Under the pieces are notes generated by a model. It searched no databases. It had not been told where the DNA came from and saw only the letters and a list, made by a program, of their open reading frames with translations. This document shows positions 7,517 to 15,928 of a stretch of 64,000 bases of DNA, one piece after another. Location: the NCBI RefSeq assembly GCF_900155545.1, contig NZ_LT732526.1, forward strand, positions 3,566,837 through 3,630,836, in the 5' to 3' direction. Made by a program: the position numbers and the translations under genes. Source of the DNA: Clostridium sp. Marseille-P2415 (GTDB taxonomy: Bacteria; Bacillota; Clostridia; Lachnospirales; Lachnospiraceae). The first letter of the stretch is position 1. Each line of letters begins with the position of its first letter.

Positions 7517-7927
7517 TCAAAACCCAAATGCCGGGTAATGATGACCGGAAATGCAATTGTAATCAGCGAAGCCAGCATGAAATGTTCCTGATTTAATTGC
7601 AATGCAGTCATCCCCTACATCAATCATATGGTTATCAACAATAATGGCCTTTGGGTAAGTGGAGTTTTGACTATAAACCGGTATTGCAGCAGCATATGCC
7701 TGCGGAAATGATATAACATCACTGATATAAATAGCATAGGATTTGTCTTGAAACTCGATTTCAATTATATCATTATTCTTAGAAAAGTATTTTTCAAACT
7801 TCTCGTACTGCGCACCATAGTGAGCTGGCGGTAATCCCACAGCAAGTTGTACTTCCATGATATTATCTGCATCACGAGGTCTTGTATGCCAAAGAAAAAG
7901 GCGGTCAGAATACGCGCCTCTAAGCAT
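7517..7927 (-). pseudogene. remnant of a glycoside hydrolase family 28 (polygalacturonase) gene
   Basis: The 136-codon frame carries the hallmark GH28 active-site block, VDNHMIDVGDDCIAIKSG (near residue 100). In intact enzymes this is followed by a GHG segment and about 150 further residues of beta-helix, all missing here. The stretch before it (residues 1-90) does not look like a normal GH28 N-terminal half, so the frame may join two unrelated fragments. The ribosome site is poor. It lies alone in a 650-base gap between marR and the AraC gene; I see no other gene in 7408-8024. A decaying fragment is the most economical reading. Confidence 0.6.
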
Positions 7928-8033
7928 CCTAACTTCGTGATTGCAGAAAAATACGGTGGACTATAAGAAGGTAAACGTGTTATAGTGAACGTAATTAGCG
8001 GGAGATAATTTACTAAGGAATGAGGTGAACGAA

Positions 8034-9005
8034 ATGGGCGAAAAACCGTTTACAGATTTTTTTGATCCGGAAGTACAACGAATTGCCAGCGAAGATGGCT
8101 GCTCCATATACAAAATGAAGAACGCCACCGGAGAAGGTGTTATCACAAGATATGAAATACTTCCGGGAATTGAATTATTTTATAATGATTTTCATATGAG
8201 TGACGGGCAGAACCAGAATAAAATCCCCCACCCGGATGTTCTTGAAATCAACCACTGCCGGGAGGGCCGCTTTGAGTGTATATTCAGCAGCGGAGACTAT
8301 CAATATGTCGGAGCCGGTGATTTGGCGATTAATCACCTGACCAATGAAACAAGTTCTACCTATTTTCCACTATCACATTATCATGGGATATCTATCACAA
8401 TTGATTTATATAAAGCGAAGCAAACCCTAAATCAGATTGAAAGTGTTATTGGCGGACTGAATATAGACATATTTAATCTTGCAGATAAATTCTGCAAAAA
8501 TGATTCATGCCTTGTTTTAAGAAGTCAAAGAGAAATTGAACACATCTTTTCTGAATTGTACTGTGTTTCTCCTAAAATGATTGCATATTACCTTAAAGTT
8601 AAGGTTTTGGAACTACTTATGTTCTTGAATCATATGTCTGTCGATGACTGTCAGAAGGAACGTAGATATTTTGCGAGAAATCAGGTTCAGATTATTAAAC
8701 AGATACAGGCATATATGACGGCCAACCTAAAAAGGCATTATACTTTGCAAGAATTGTCTGATAAATTTAAAATCCCCCTTACTACGATGAAAATTTGTTT
8801 CAAGGGCGTTTACGGGTCTTCCGTGTATGCCTATATGAAATCTTACCGAATGCAGGCAGCCACAATTCTGCTTCGGGATACTTCTGACAGCATCACCGAA
8901 ATTGCCGCCAAAATGGGATATGATAATCCAAGCAAATTTTCTGAAGTATTTAAAAAAGAGGTTGGCGAACTCCCTTCTGAATTTAGAAAGAAGTTGTCTA
9001 AATAG
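8034..9005 (+). CDS. AraC-family regulator, PchR/YbtA-like
   Basis: A 323-residue regulator. The N-terminal sensing half (residues 1-200) resembles the PchR/YbtA type that responds to metallophores. The C-terminal double helix-turn-helix is typical: YTLQELSDKFKIPLTTMKIC and ITEIAAKMGYDNPSKFSEVF, then KKEVGELPSEFRKK. I choose the ATG at 8034 because GAGGTG lies 5-6 bases upstream; a GTG at 8025 with AAGGA before it is possible. It is followed by a terminator and then by the transport operon on the same strand. That resembles ybtA-ybtPQ and pchR arrangements, where the regulator activates transport genes when the metal complex is present. Ligand and targets are inference. Confidence 0.85.
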   Translation: MGEKPFTDFFDPEVQRIASEDGCSIYKMKNATGEGVITRYEILPGIELFYNDFHMSDGQNQNKIPHPDVLEINHCREGRFECIFSSGDYQYVGAGDLAINHLTNETSSTYFPLSHYHGISITIDLYKAKQTLNQIESVIGGLNIDIFNLADKFCKNDSCLVLRSQREIEHIFSELYCVSPKMIAYYLKVKVLELLMFLNHMSVDDCQKERRYFARNQVQIIKQIQAYMTANLKRHYTLQELSDKFKIPLTTMKICFKGVYGSSVYAYMKSYRMQAATILLRDTSDSITEIAAKMGYDNPSKFSEVFKKEVGELPSEFRKKLSK

Positions 9006-9081
9006 AGGTTTTTTGGTCTTTCCGGAGTAGCGGAAAAACACAGGATAAAGTATACTCCCATTTGTGTGAGCAGATGACAGG

Positions 9082-9107
9082 AGCGCCGCACGCGGTGCTT
9101 CTTTTTT
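9082..9107 (+). terminator. terminator after the AraC gene
   Basis: A GC-rich hairpin (AGCGCC with GGTGCT, including one G-T pair, small loop) is followed by TTCTTTTTT. It separates the regulator from the transport operon, which must then have its own promoter. Confidence 0.75.
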
Positions 9108-9118
9108 ATTTACCTTAT

Positions 9119-9136
9119 AGTTAGTCGCATCTAACT
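9119..9136. promoter_or_regulatory. inverted repeat AGTTAG-N6-CTAACT before the transport operon
   Basis: A perfect 6-bp inverted repeat 20 bases upstream of the first permease start and just before its GGTGGAGG ribosome site. The TTAG...CTAA arms resemble operators of DtxR/IdeR-type repressors. Two DtxR-type genes flank the island, so metal-dependent repression here is plausible but untested. Confidence 0.45.
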
Positions 9137-9155
9137 TGGTGGAGGATTTTTTCGT

Positions 9156-10097
9156 ATGAAACGAGAAATGAAGAAATATATTTTACAAAAACTGATTGAA
9201 TTACTATTTACTTTGCTCTTAGTCACCTTGTTGTCTTTTTTGCTGATGCGGCTATCTTCTGTTGATCCGGCAACTGCATATGCAAAACGGATGATTGGAA
9301 ATCCCACTGCAGAGCAGATTGACAAAATACGGGTACAGTTAGGCTTTGACAAGCCGCTCTTGGTGCAGTATGGCAGCTGGGTATGGGATCTGCTTCATTT
9401 TAACTTGGGAACTTCCCTGGCAAACGGGCATGATGTCTGGACAGATATTGCAACGGCATTCCCCAAAACGTTGGGAATTGTTTTTCTGGCAGCAGTATTT
9501 CAGATGGTTTTTATTGTTATTATCAGCTGCATAGCTTTTTTACTTCCCTGGAAAGTTCCAAAGGCTGCAATCAGGTTTCTTTGCATTCTGGGAGTATCCG
9601 TTCCGTCTTTCTATTTGGCGGCTGTGTTTTTGGACTATTTTGCCGTACAAAAATCCATAATTTCAGTGGCTGGAAATACCACTGTTCTAAGCTATGTGTC
9701 GCCGGCTATTTGTATCGGGGTTTTTGGAGCATCCTTTTATACGCCGCTTTTGATGGATGCTTTAGAGCATGAAAGCAATGAAGATTATGCATTTTATGCC
9801 CGTTGCCGCGGACTTTCGGAAAGCACTCTTTTGTTTTCTCACTTTCTTCCGCGCGCAGCGATAGGATTAGTACCGAATTTTTTACAAAGTATCGGACTTG
9901 CCCTGGCAAATGCAACTGTAATTGAATCCATTTTTTCAATTCCCGGTTTTGGATATTTAATTGTAAATCATGTGCTGGATCGGGATACACCGATGATTCA
10001 TGCCGAAGTATTCTTTCTGGCATTGGCGATAGCGCTTTGCAATATAGCGGCAGACTTCATTCAATGGTCCATCGGATTGAAAAAGGGGGTGCAGTAA
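9156..10097 (+). CDS. ABC importer permease, Nik/Opp type (NikB/OppB-like)
   Basis: A 313-residue integral membrane protein, the first of the two permeases of a nickel/peptide-type importer. The N-terminal BPD_transp_1_N segment (LIELLFTLLLVTLLSFLLMR, then IDKIRVQLGFDKPLLVQYGSW) precedes about six membrane helices. The EAA-type coupling loop near residue 220 (YAFYARCRGLSESTLLFSHF) contacts the ATPases, and the end reads SIFSIPGFGYLIVNHVLDRD, as in NikB/OppB. GGAGG precedes the ATG. The gene is directly adjacent to the second permease (stop at 10097, ATG at 10098). Family membership is certain; whether nickel, another metal chelate or a peptide is carried cannot be read from the permease. Confidence 0.92.
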   Translation: MKREMKKYILQKLIELLFTLLLVTLLSFLLMRLSSVDPATAYAKRMIGNPTAEQIDKIRVQLGFDKPLLVQYGSWVWDLLHFNLGTSLANGHDVWTDIATAFPKTLGIVFLAAVFQMVFIVIISCIAFLLPWKVPKAAIRFLCILGVSVPSFYLAAVFLDYFAVQKSIISVAGNTTVLSYVSPAICIGVFGASFYTPLLMDALEHESNEDYAFYARCRGLSESTLLFSHFLPRAAIGLVPNFLQSIGLALANATVIESIFSIPGFGYLIVNHVLDRDTPMIHAEVFFLALAIALCNIAADFIQWSIGLKKGVQ

Positions 10098-10898
10098 ATG
10101 AAGTCAAACCAGATTGTAAAGTGGATTTCCATCTTCGTTTCTGTGGCTATGATTGTATTCTTTTTTGCAGGGTTTTTATTCGCACCCAATGATCCAATGG
10201 AATCCAATCTCCTGCTGCGATATTCGCCCTCTTCTCCTGAATATCCTTTCGGAACAGATGCACTTGGAAGATGTATCCTATCCCGAATCCTCTATGGCGG
10301 ATGGACGACCTTGGGAATTGTGCTGGGCGGCTCATTTATTGTGTTTTTCATGGGAACCTTCCTTGGAATGGCTGTGAGCCGTGTCATTATGAAAGAAAAT
10401 GCTCTGATTGACGGATTGATTAATGCAGTTACAGCGATTCCGCCAATTGCTTACCTGATTGTTTTTATCGGCGCATGGGGAAGCGGCGCTAAAACAACGC
10501 TTTTTGCACTAACGGTATCTTATATTTTGCGGTATATCAAATTAGTACGTACAAGGACTGACATGGAAATGGGGAAAGCTTATGTCATGTGCGCAATCGC
10601 TTCGGGCGCTTCCAAATTCAGAATACTGTTAATACATATATTTCCGAACTTGCTTTCGGAGATGATTCGTTTCCTGAGTCTGTCCTGCGCCGATATGATT
10701 TTGGCGGTTACCGGCTTTTCTTTTATTGGCTTGGGACTGGGTGATAATGTGGTTGATTGGGGAAGTATGATTCTGGATGCGCGTGGGGCATTAGTTCTCC
10801 ATCCGACTATGATTTTATATCCCATTGGTGCTGTTGTTCTAGCTACACTCTGTTTCAATATACTTGGCAGACAATTAACAAAAAAGGAGGCGGTCTGA
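10098..10898 (+). CDS. ABC importer permease, Nik/Opp type (NikC/OppC-like)
   Basis: A 266-residue permease. The segment YPFGTDALGRCILSRILYGG (residues 50-69) is the NikC/OppC family signature, five to six membrane helices follow, and the end has SFIGLGLGDNVVDWGSMI with the typical GLG...P/DWG motif. It pairs with the preceding permease to form the channel. The ribosome site lies inside the end of the upstream gene (AAAAAGGGGGTGCAGTAA). Its TGA overlaps the ATG of the next gene (TGATG), showing translational coupling. Confidence 0.92.
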   Translation: MKSNQIVKWISIFVSVAMIVFFFAGFLFAPNDPMESNLLLRYSPSSPEYPFGTDALGRCILSRILYGGWTTLGIVLGGSFIVFFMGTFLGMAVSRVIMKENALIDGLINAVTAIPPIAYLIVFIGAWGSGAKTTLFALTVSYILRYIKLVRTRTDMEMGKAYVMCAIASGASKFRILLIHIFPNLLSEMIRFLSLSCADMILAVTGFSFIGLGLGDNVVDWGSMILDARGALVLHPTMILYPIGAVVLATLCFNILGRQLTKKEAV

Positions 10899-11689
10899 TG
10901 TTAACCATAGATCGATTAAGTGTCCAGGAAAAATCAGGCCGTTTCCTGTTAGATCAGGTATCTGTGGAAATACCGGTCGGACAGATTGTCGGTCTTACCG
11001 GACACAGCGGTTCTGGAAAAACAACATTGTTAAGAAGCATCTTTGGGATGCTGCACGGAAGCTGCATAATAAGCTGCGGAAATATTTTTTTGGATGATAT
11101 AGATTTAATCAGACTCTCAAGGAAAGAGCACCGCTCACTTTGCGGAAAAAAAGTGGGTTTTATCCCGCAAAACCCTATGACCGCTTTTGACAGCCGAATA
11201 AAAATAGGGATTCAGATGCGGGAAACTTTTATGAAACGGCTGAAACTTGATAAATCATCGGCTCTCGCATTGGCAAGAGAAAAATTGTCTTTCGTCAATT
11301 TAAAAGAGGCCGACAGAGTTTTAAACGCATACCCCTCCGAGCTTTCAGGCGGTATGCTTCAGCGGATAGCCGCCGCTATTTTATTGGGAATGTCACCGGA
11401 TTATATCCTTGCCGATGAACCAACCGCCGCACTTGATGCGGAAAACAGAAATCTATTTTTGGATGTCATAGGAAAGCAGATGCAGGATAAAGGGATTTTA
11501 TTTGTGTCACACGACGTAGCTGCGCTTCGCAGGCTCTGTCAAAAGATATACGTTCTTGAGGCCGGAAAAATAATTGAACAAGGCTCAATGGAACAGCTGT
11601 TATCAACACCAAAAACAGATTGGATGAAGCAATTTTCCAAATTAAGTCAAGAAGAAAGCAAGGGTGATTGGAAGTGGGAGAAATTTTAG
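10898..11689 (+). CDS. ABC importer ATPase, Nik/Opp type (NikD/OppD-like)
   Basis: A 263-residue ATP-binding subunit. Walker A is GHSGSGKTT (near residue 36), the Q-loop GFIPQNPMTAFD follows, then the signature SELSGGMLQRIAAA, Walker B YILADEPTAALDAENR and the switch His in FVSHDVAAL. The ATG at 10898 overlaps the preceding stop and follows AAAGGAGGCGG, so it is preferred to upstream in-frame starts such as 10757. It lacks the C-terminal oligopeptide/iron-sulfur extension of many OppD proteins, which fits the shorter NikD type. Its 3' end overlaps the next ATPase gene. Confidence 0.92.
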   Translation: MLTIDRLSVQEKSGRFLLDQVSVEIPVGQIVGLTGHSGSGKTTLLRSIFGMLHGSCIISCGNIFLDDIDLIRLSRKEHRSLCGKKVGFIPQNPMTAFDSRIKIGIQMRETFMKRLKLDKSSALALAREKLSFVNLKEADRVLNAYPSELSGGMLQRIAAAILLGMSPDYILADEPTAALDAENRNLFLDVIGKQMQDKGILFVSHDVAALRRLCQKIYVLEAGKIIEQGSMEQLLSTPKTDWMKQFSKLSQEESKGDWKWEKF

Positions 11690-12378
11690 TAAAGGATGTA
11701 AATCAAATTTATCATAACGAAAGCCTTGGGGATTTTCACGCTTTATCCAACGTTAACTTCCATCTTGTAAAAGGAAAAAATTTGGCAATTGAAGGAGAGA
11801 GCGGGTCAGGAAAAAGTACTTTGGCCAGGTTATTGATTGGCCTGGAAAAACCAACTTCCGGTACAATTCTATTGGACAACGAGAATATTACAAATTGGAA
11901 TTATTCCACATGGAAGAAGCATCGGAAGAAAATACAGGCTGTATTTCAGGATTCCTCCGGAACACTAAATCCGGCACGGTCTGCTTACGCAAATGTGGAA
12001 GAGGCTTTGATTAACCTGACGAATTTAAGCAGACAGGAACGAAAAAACCGCATTCTGGAACTAATGGATGCTGTTCATATGGATTACAAGCTTCTTCGCA
12101 CCCCTGTCCGTCAGTTATCAGGCGGTGAGCAGCGCCGCCTTTCATTGCTTCGTGCCATCGCTGTGCAGCCGGAATATTTGATAATGGACGAAGTGACCAG
12201 TGGCCTCGATTTGATCTCATCTGATGCTGTATTAACCTTAGTAGAAAACTCTGTGCAGTTTCACCATTGCTCCTGCATCTTTATTACACATAGCAGAAAA
12301 GATGCTATGCGGATTTCCGACAGGATTATAATCATGAGAAATGGGAAAATTGCGGAGCAGGGTTATCTGATAAATTAA
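11674..12378 (+). CDS. ABC importer ATPase, Nik/Opp type (NikE/OppF-like)
   Basis: A 234-residue second ATP-binding subunit with Walker A GESGSGKST, Q-loop AVFQDSSGTLNP, signature RQLSGGEQRRLSLL, Walker B YLIMDEVTSGLD and switch His FITHSRKDA. The GTG at 11674 is preferred: it lies 7 bases after AAGGGTG, whereas the TTG at 11668 is too close. It overlaps the 3' end of the NikD-like gene, consistent with heterodimer assembly. It ends without the usual C-terminal OppF extension, again like NikE. The binding-protein gene follows after 27 bases. Confidence 0.92.
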   Translation: MGEILVKDVNQIYHNESLGDFHALSNVNFHLVKGKNLAIEGESGSGKSTLARLLIGLEKPTSGTILLDNENITNWNYSTWKKHRKKIQAVFQDSSGTLNPARSAYANVEEALINLTNLSRQERKNRILELMDAVHMDYKLLRTPVRQLSGGEQRRLSLLRAIAVQPEYLIMDEVTSGLDLISSDAVLTLVENSVQFHHCSCIFITHSRKDAMRISDRIIIMRNGKIAEQGYLIN

Positions 12379-12405
12379 TTTAAAAACAGAAAGGACAAGA
12401 AGATT

Positions 12406-14040
12406 ATGAGAAACAGATATAAAAAACTGCTTTCAGCTGTCCTGGGCTGCGCACTTATGGCGCTTTACCTGGTTGGCTGCGGCAATCAAAGTGCGGCCAC
12501 ATCTACAGAAAGCCAGACACCGCTCTCAGAGGAAAAAGAAAGCAAAACCAGGGTTTTGACAGTTGTTACCGCTAAGGAACTGGACAGCCTCACCACCTTG
12601 ACAATGAATAAGGAGAACAATATCGCCTGCGGCCTTGTGTATGAAACTCTGGTCAGCTATAAAAATGGTGAAATTGTTCCGATGCTTGCAAAAAGCTGGA
12701 GTTGGGACGATACAAACACAATTCTTACGTTTAAGCTGCATGAGGGAATTACATTTACGGATGGAGCGCTGTTCAATGCCGAAAGTGTAAAAGCGATTCT
12801 GGAATTTGATAAGTCCAACCCAAATTTCAGCGGCATTAAAGGCATTTACAATATTCAAAGTGTAGAGGTTGTTGATGAGTACACCGTAGCTGTTCATTAT
12901 GAAGCTCCCTGCTACTCGTATTTGAATGATTTTTGCTTCCAGAATGTTGCAGGCATGATGTCACCAAATGTGTTTGAAGCAGAGAATTTCCAGACCTTTA
13001 CGGATATTGTTGGCACCGGCCCGTATGTAAGAGCGGAATTTATTTCCGGCGACTGCACCCGGTTTGTCCGCAACGAAAAATATTGGGGTGAAGCACCATA
13101 CTACGATGAAGTGGTTGTTAAGTACATACCGGAGGCTTCGTCCCGCCTTCAGGCTCTGCAAACCGGCGAAGTCGATTTGATTTATGGAGCAGACCTGATT
13201 ACTTATGACGACTATAATCAGGCTCTTTCACTGGATGATATTGAGGGCGCCATTAATGACGGTTCCACGTTGACCAGAAACCTTGTACTAAACGCTTCCA
13301 GTTCCAAACTGGGTAATGTGAAAGTGCGCCAGGCGGTTGCTTGTGCAGTGAACAAGAAGGAAATTACCGAGGGCCTGACCTACGGCTACGAAACCCCAGC
13401 CACAGCTCTCTTTGGTGAAAATGCACCGTACACCGATATTACTTATAATACAACATGGAATTTTGACCTGGATAAAGCCAATGCACTCTTGGATGAAGCT
13501 GGCTGGATGTTAAACAAAAGCACAGGCTTCCGTGAGAAAGACGGCGAAACTCTGACGCTGAATTACACCTATTGGACGGATCTTTCTTTGGCACAGGATA
13601 TGGCACTGGCCATTAAGACACAGCTTGCCAAGGCAGGCATCGATGTGGTGACAACCGGGCAGGATCAGATGACTTGGTGGACAGAAGGTGTTGCCGGTAA
13701 CTATGATATCACCACATGGAATACGGAAGGTTCCTATACAGAGGCGCATAAATACCTTCAGGAATCTCTTGGTGCCGATCCCCATGCAATTTCTTTGCAG
13801 GCTCTTGAAGATTTCCAGACATATTCTGATGCGGTAAATCAGTTCTCCACCTCTGCGGATTCAACCGTTGTCCAAAGCGCGGTTGCTGCTGCTTTAAATA
13901 TTTCAAATGATAACGTAATTGATTTGCCTGTTTCTTACGCGAAAGATTTGGTAGTATATAATTCAGCAAAAGTCGCCGGATATACATTCTCCAGTGTTCC
14001 GCAGTTTTTTGATATCAACAATGTAAAGCCTGTGGAATAA
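12406..14040 (+). CDS. family 5 extracellular solute-binding lipoprotein (NikA/OppA-like)
   Basis: A 544-residue binding protein delivering substrate to the importer. The N-terminus is a lipoprotein signal (MRNRYKKLLSAVLGCALMAL then LVGC, with Cys25 the lipidated residue), followed by a Ser/Thr/Glu-rich linker. The SBP_bac_5 fold is shown by the start ELDSLTTLTMNKENNIACGL, by MLAKSWSWDDTNTILTFKLH and by TDGALFNAESVKAILEF. In several metallophore receptors (NikA, CntA) this fold binds a metal-chelate complex. The lack of peptide-pathway genes and the presence of metal-type regulators favour a metal ligand, but the ligand is not shown by the sequence. It is the last gene of the importer operon before a long hairpin. 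Confidence 0.9.
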   Translation: MRNRYKKLLSAVLGCALMALYLVGCGNQSAATSTESQTPLSEEKESKTRVLTVVTAKELDSLTTLTMNKENNIACGLVYETLVSYKNGEIVPMLAKSWSWDDTNTILTFKLHEGITFTDGALFNAESVKAILEFDKSNPNFSGIKGIYNIQSVEVVDEYTVAVHYEAPCYSYLNDFCFQNVAGMMSPNVFEAENFQTFTDIVGTGPYVRAEFISGDCTRFVRNEKYWGEAPYYDEVVVKYIPEASSRLQALQTGEVDLIYGADLITYDDYNQALSLDDIEGAINDGSTLTRNLVLNASSSKLGNVKVRQAVACAVNKKEITEGLTYGYETPATALFGENAPYTDITYNTTWNFDLDKANALLDEAGWMLNKSTGFREKDGETLTLNYTYWTDLSLAQDMALAIKTQLAKAGIDVVTTGQDQMTWWTEGVAGNYDITTWNTEGSYTEAHKYLQESLGADPHAISLQALEDFQTYSDAVNQFSTSADSTVVQSAVAAALNISNDNVIDLPVSYAKDLVVYNSAKVAGYTFSSVPQFFDINNVKPVE

Positions 14041-14108
14041 ACTGAAACTTTCTGTCTGAATAGAGGATTAAACGCCGCATCAGAGTGGCGGAAAATAATC
14101 AAATAGCT

Positions 14109-14150
14109 ATAATAGAGGTTGGTTAGCTTTCGTTAACCAACCTCTATTAT
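14109..14150 (+). promoter_or_regulatory. long intercistronic hairpin without a T-tract
   Basis: ATAATAGAGGTTGGTTA (14109-14125) pairs perfectly with 14134-14150 around a GCTTTCGT loop, a 17-bp stem. It is not followed by a T-run, and the ribosome site of the next gene begins 7 bases later. It may protect the 3' end of the importer mRNA or act as a partial terminator setting the importer/exporter ratio. The role is inference. Confidence 0.6.
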
Positions 14151-14170
14151 TATGATAAGGAGAAAATGTC

Positions 14171-15919
14171 ATGGATAAAAATACAAATCCTATGTCCAGA
14201 CTGATGGAACTTGCAGCTCCATACAAGAGCAAATATATTCTTTCAGTTATTTTAGCAATTCTGGGTGTTGCCGCAGGATTGCTTCCGTTTTTTGTTGTTT
14301 CTAAAATTGTGCTGCTTTTAATGAGTGGAGAAACTTCAGCACGTGTCTATATGGAGTGGTGCGGGATAGCAGGCATCGGTTTTTTAGCGAAGGTTTGTTT
14401 TGCAAACCTTTCCACACTGGTTTCCCATACGGCAGCATTTGAAACTTTGGCGGAAATCCGTCTCAGGCTTGCGGACAAGCTTACCAGGCTTCCAATGGGA
14501 TATATGTTAAATACTCCTTCGGGCCAGCTTAAAAATGTTTTGGTAGATCGGGTAGAGGGAATGGAAACAACTCTTGCACATTTAGTTCCGGAACTGACAG
14601 CTAACATCTGTATACCTGTTTGCATCTTTATCTATCTGCTGTTTCTGGATGTAAGAATGGCACTGGCCGCTTTGGTTACCCTGCCGGTTGGATTGCTTTG
14701 TTATAAAGGTATGGCAAATGGCTATGAAGAAAAATTTCAGGGACTCATGCTTCGTGTTCGGAAAATGACAAATACAGTTGTGGAATACATCAGCGGCATT
14801 GAAGTGATCAAAGCATTTAACCAATCGGCAAATTCCTATCAGAAATATTCGGATGCTGTCCTGGATCATGCAGCCTATGCCGTTAATTGGATGAAAAGCG
14901 TGCAGTGGTACAAATCAATGCTGTTTACTATTTGGCCAAGTGTGTTGGTCTGCGTGCTTCCTGCCGGCTGTCTGCTGTATCGCAATGGGAGCCTTAGCGC
15001 AACTGCGTTTATTACTTGCATTGTTCTTTCATTGGGAATTATTACTCCCCTTTTGAATGCAATGAATTTTACGGACAGCATTGCACAAATGAAATCTGTG
15101 ATAGGAGAAATTTGCTCCGTTCTGGATGAAAAAGAGTTGGATCGTCCCACACAGCCCATAGCAATACACTCGTCCAATATCACCATGGAAGATGTCAGCT
15201 TTTCTTATGAGAAGGAAACATCTCTGATGGAAAATGTAAATCTGTCTATTCCAGAAAAAACAATTACAGCTTTTGTAGGGCCAAGCGGCGGCGGAAAATC
15301 TACCATTACAAAATTGATCGCAGGTTTTTGGGATGTAACTGACGGGGTGGTAAAGCTTGACGGTACTGACATCCGTAAAATTCCACTGGAACAGCTTATG
15401 GATCAAATCTCATATATTTCGCAGGACAATTATTTATTTGATGAAACAGTTCTTGAAAATATTCGTATGGGTAAGCCCTCAGCCTCGGATGAAGAAGTCT
15501 TTAAGGCGGCAAAGGACTGTGGCTGCTGTGACTTTATTCTAAAATTAGAAAATGGATTCCAGACTTTAGCAGGAGGTGCCGGGGGACATATGTCCGGAGG
15601 GGAGCGGCAAAGAATCGCGATTGCCAGAGCAGTACTCAAAAATGCTCCCATTGTTATTCTGGATGAAGCGACTGCATACATTGACGCTGAAAATGAAGCT
15701 TTGATTCAGGAAGCTATGGCGAAGGTAATTGCAGGAAAAACTGTATTAATGATTGCTCACCGTCTTTCTACCATTACGGATGCAGATAAAATTGTGGTGG
15801 TGAAAGCAGGACATATTGAAGCGCAAGGGACACATGAGGAGCTGCTTGCATCCTGTACTTTATATCAGGAAATGTGGAGAGCACACATAGATACCAAAGA
15901 GGATGCACAGGAGGTGTAA
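14171..15919 (+). CDS. half ABC transporter, membrane + ATPase fusion (YbtP/IrtA-like)
   Basis: A 582-residue protein with an N-terminal six-helix ABC membrane domain (residues 15-310) and a C-terminal ATPase: Walker A GPSGGGKST, Q-loop YISQDNYLFDET, signature MSGGERQR, Walker B IVILDEATAYID, switch His IAHRLS. The D-loop reads AYIDAENE rather than SALD. Together with the next gene, 9 bases downstream, it should form a heterodimer. The pairing with a PchR/YbtA-like regulator and a Nik-type importer resembles YbtPQ and IrtAB, exporter-fold proteins that import ferric siderophores. Export of a chelator or drug is the alternative. AAGGAG precedes the ATG. Confidence 0.87.
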   Translation: MDKNTNPMSRLMELAAPYKSKYILSVILAILGVAAGLLPFFVVSKIVLLLMSGETSARVYMEWCGIAGIGFLAKVCFANLSTLVSHTAAFETLAEIRLRLADKLTRLPMGYMLNTPSGQLKNVLVDRVEGMETTLAHLVPELTANICIPVCIFIYLLFLDVRMALAALVTLPVGLLCYKGMANGYEEKFQGLMLRVRKMTNTVVEYISGIEVIKAFNQSANSYQKYSDAVLDHAAYAVNWMKSVQWYKSMLFTIWPSVLVCVLPAGCLLYRNGSLSATAFITCIVLSLGIITPLLNAMNFTDSIAQMKSVIGEICSVLDEKELDRPTQPIAIHSSNITMEDVSFSYEKETSLMENVNLSIPEKTITAFVGPSGGGKSTITKLIAGFWDVTDGVVKLDGTDIRKIPLEQLMDQISYISQDNYLFDETVLENIRMGKPSASDEEVFKAAKDCGCCDFILKLENGFQTLAGGAGGHMSGGERQRIAIARAVLKNAPIVILDEATAYIDAENEALIQEAMAKVIAGKTVLMIAHRLSTITDADKIVVVKAGHIEAQGTHEELLASCTLYQEMWRAHIDTKEDAQEV

Positions 15920-15928
15920 GGTAAAAAA

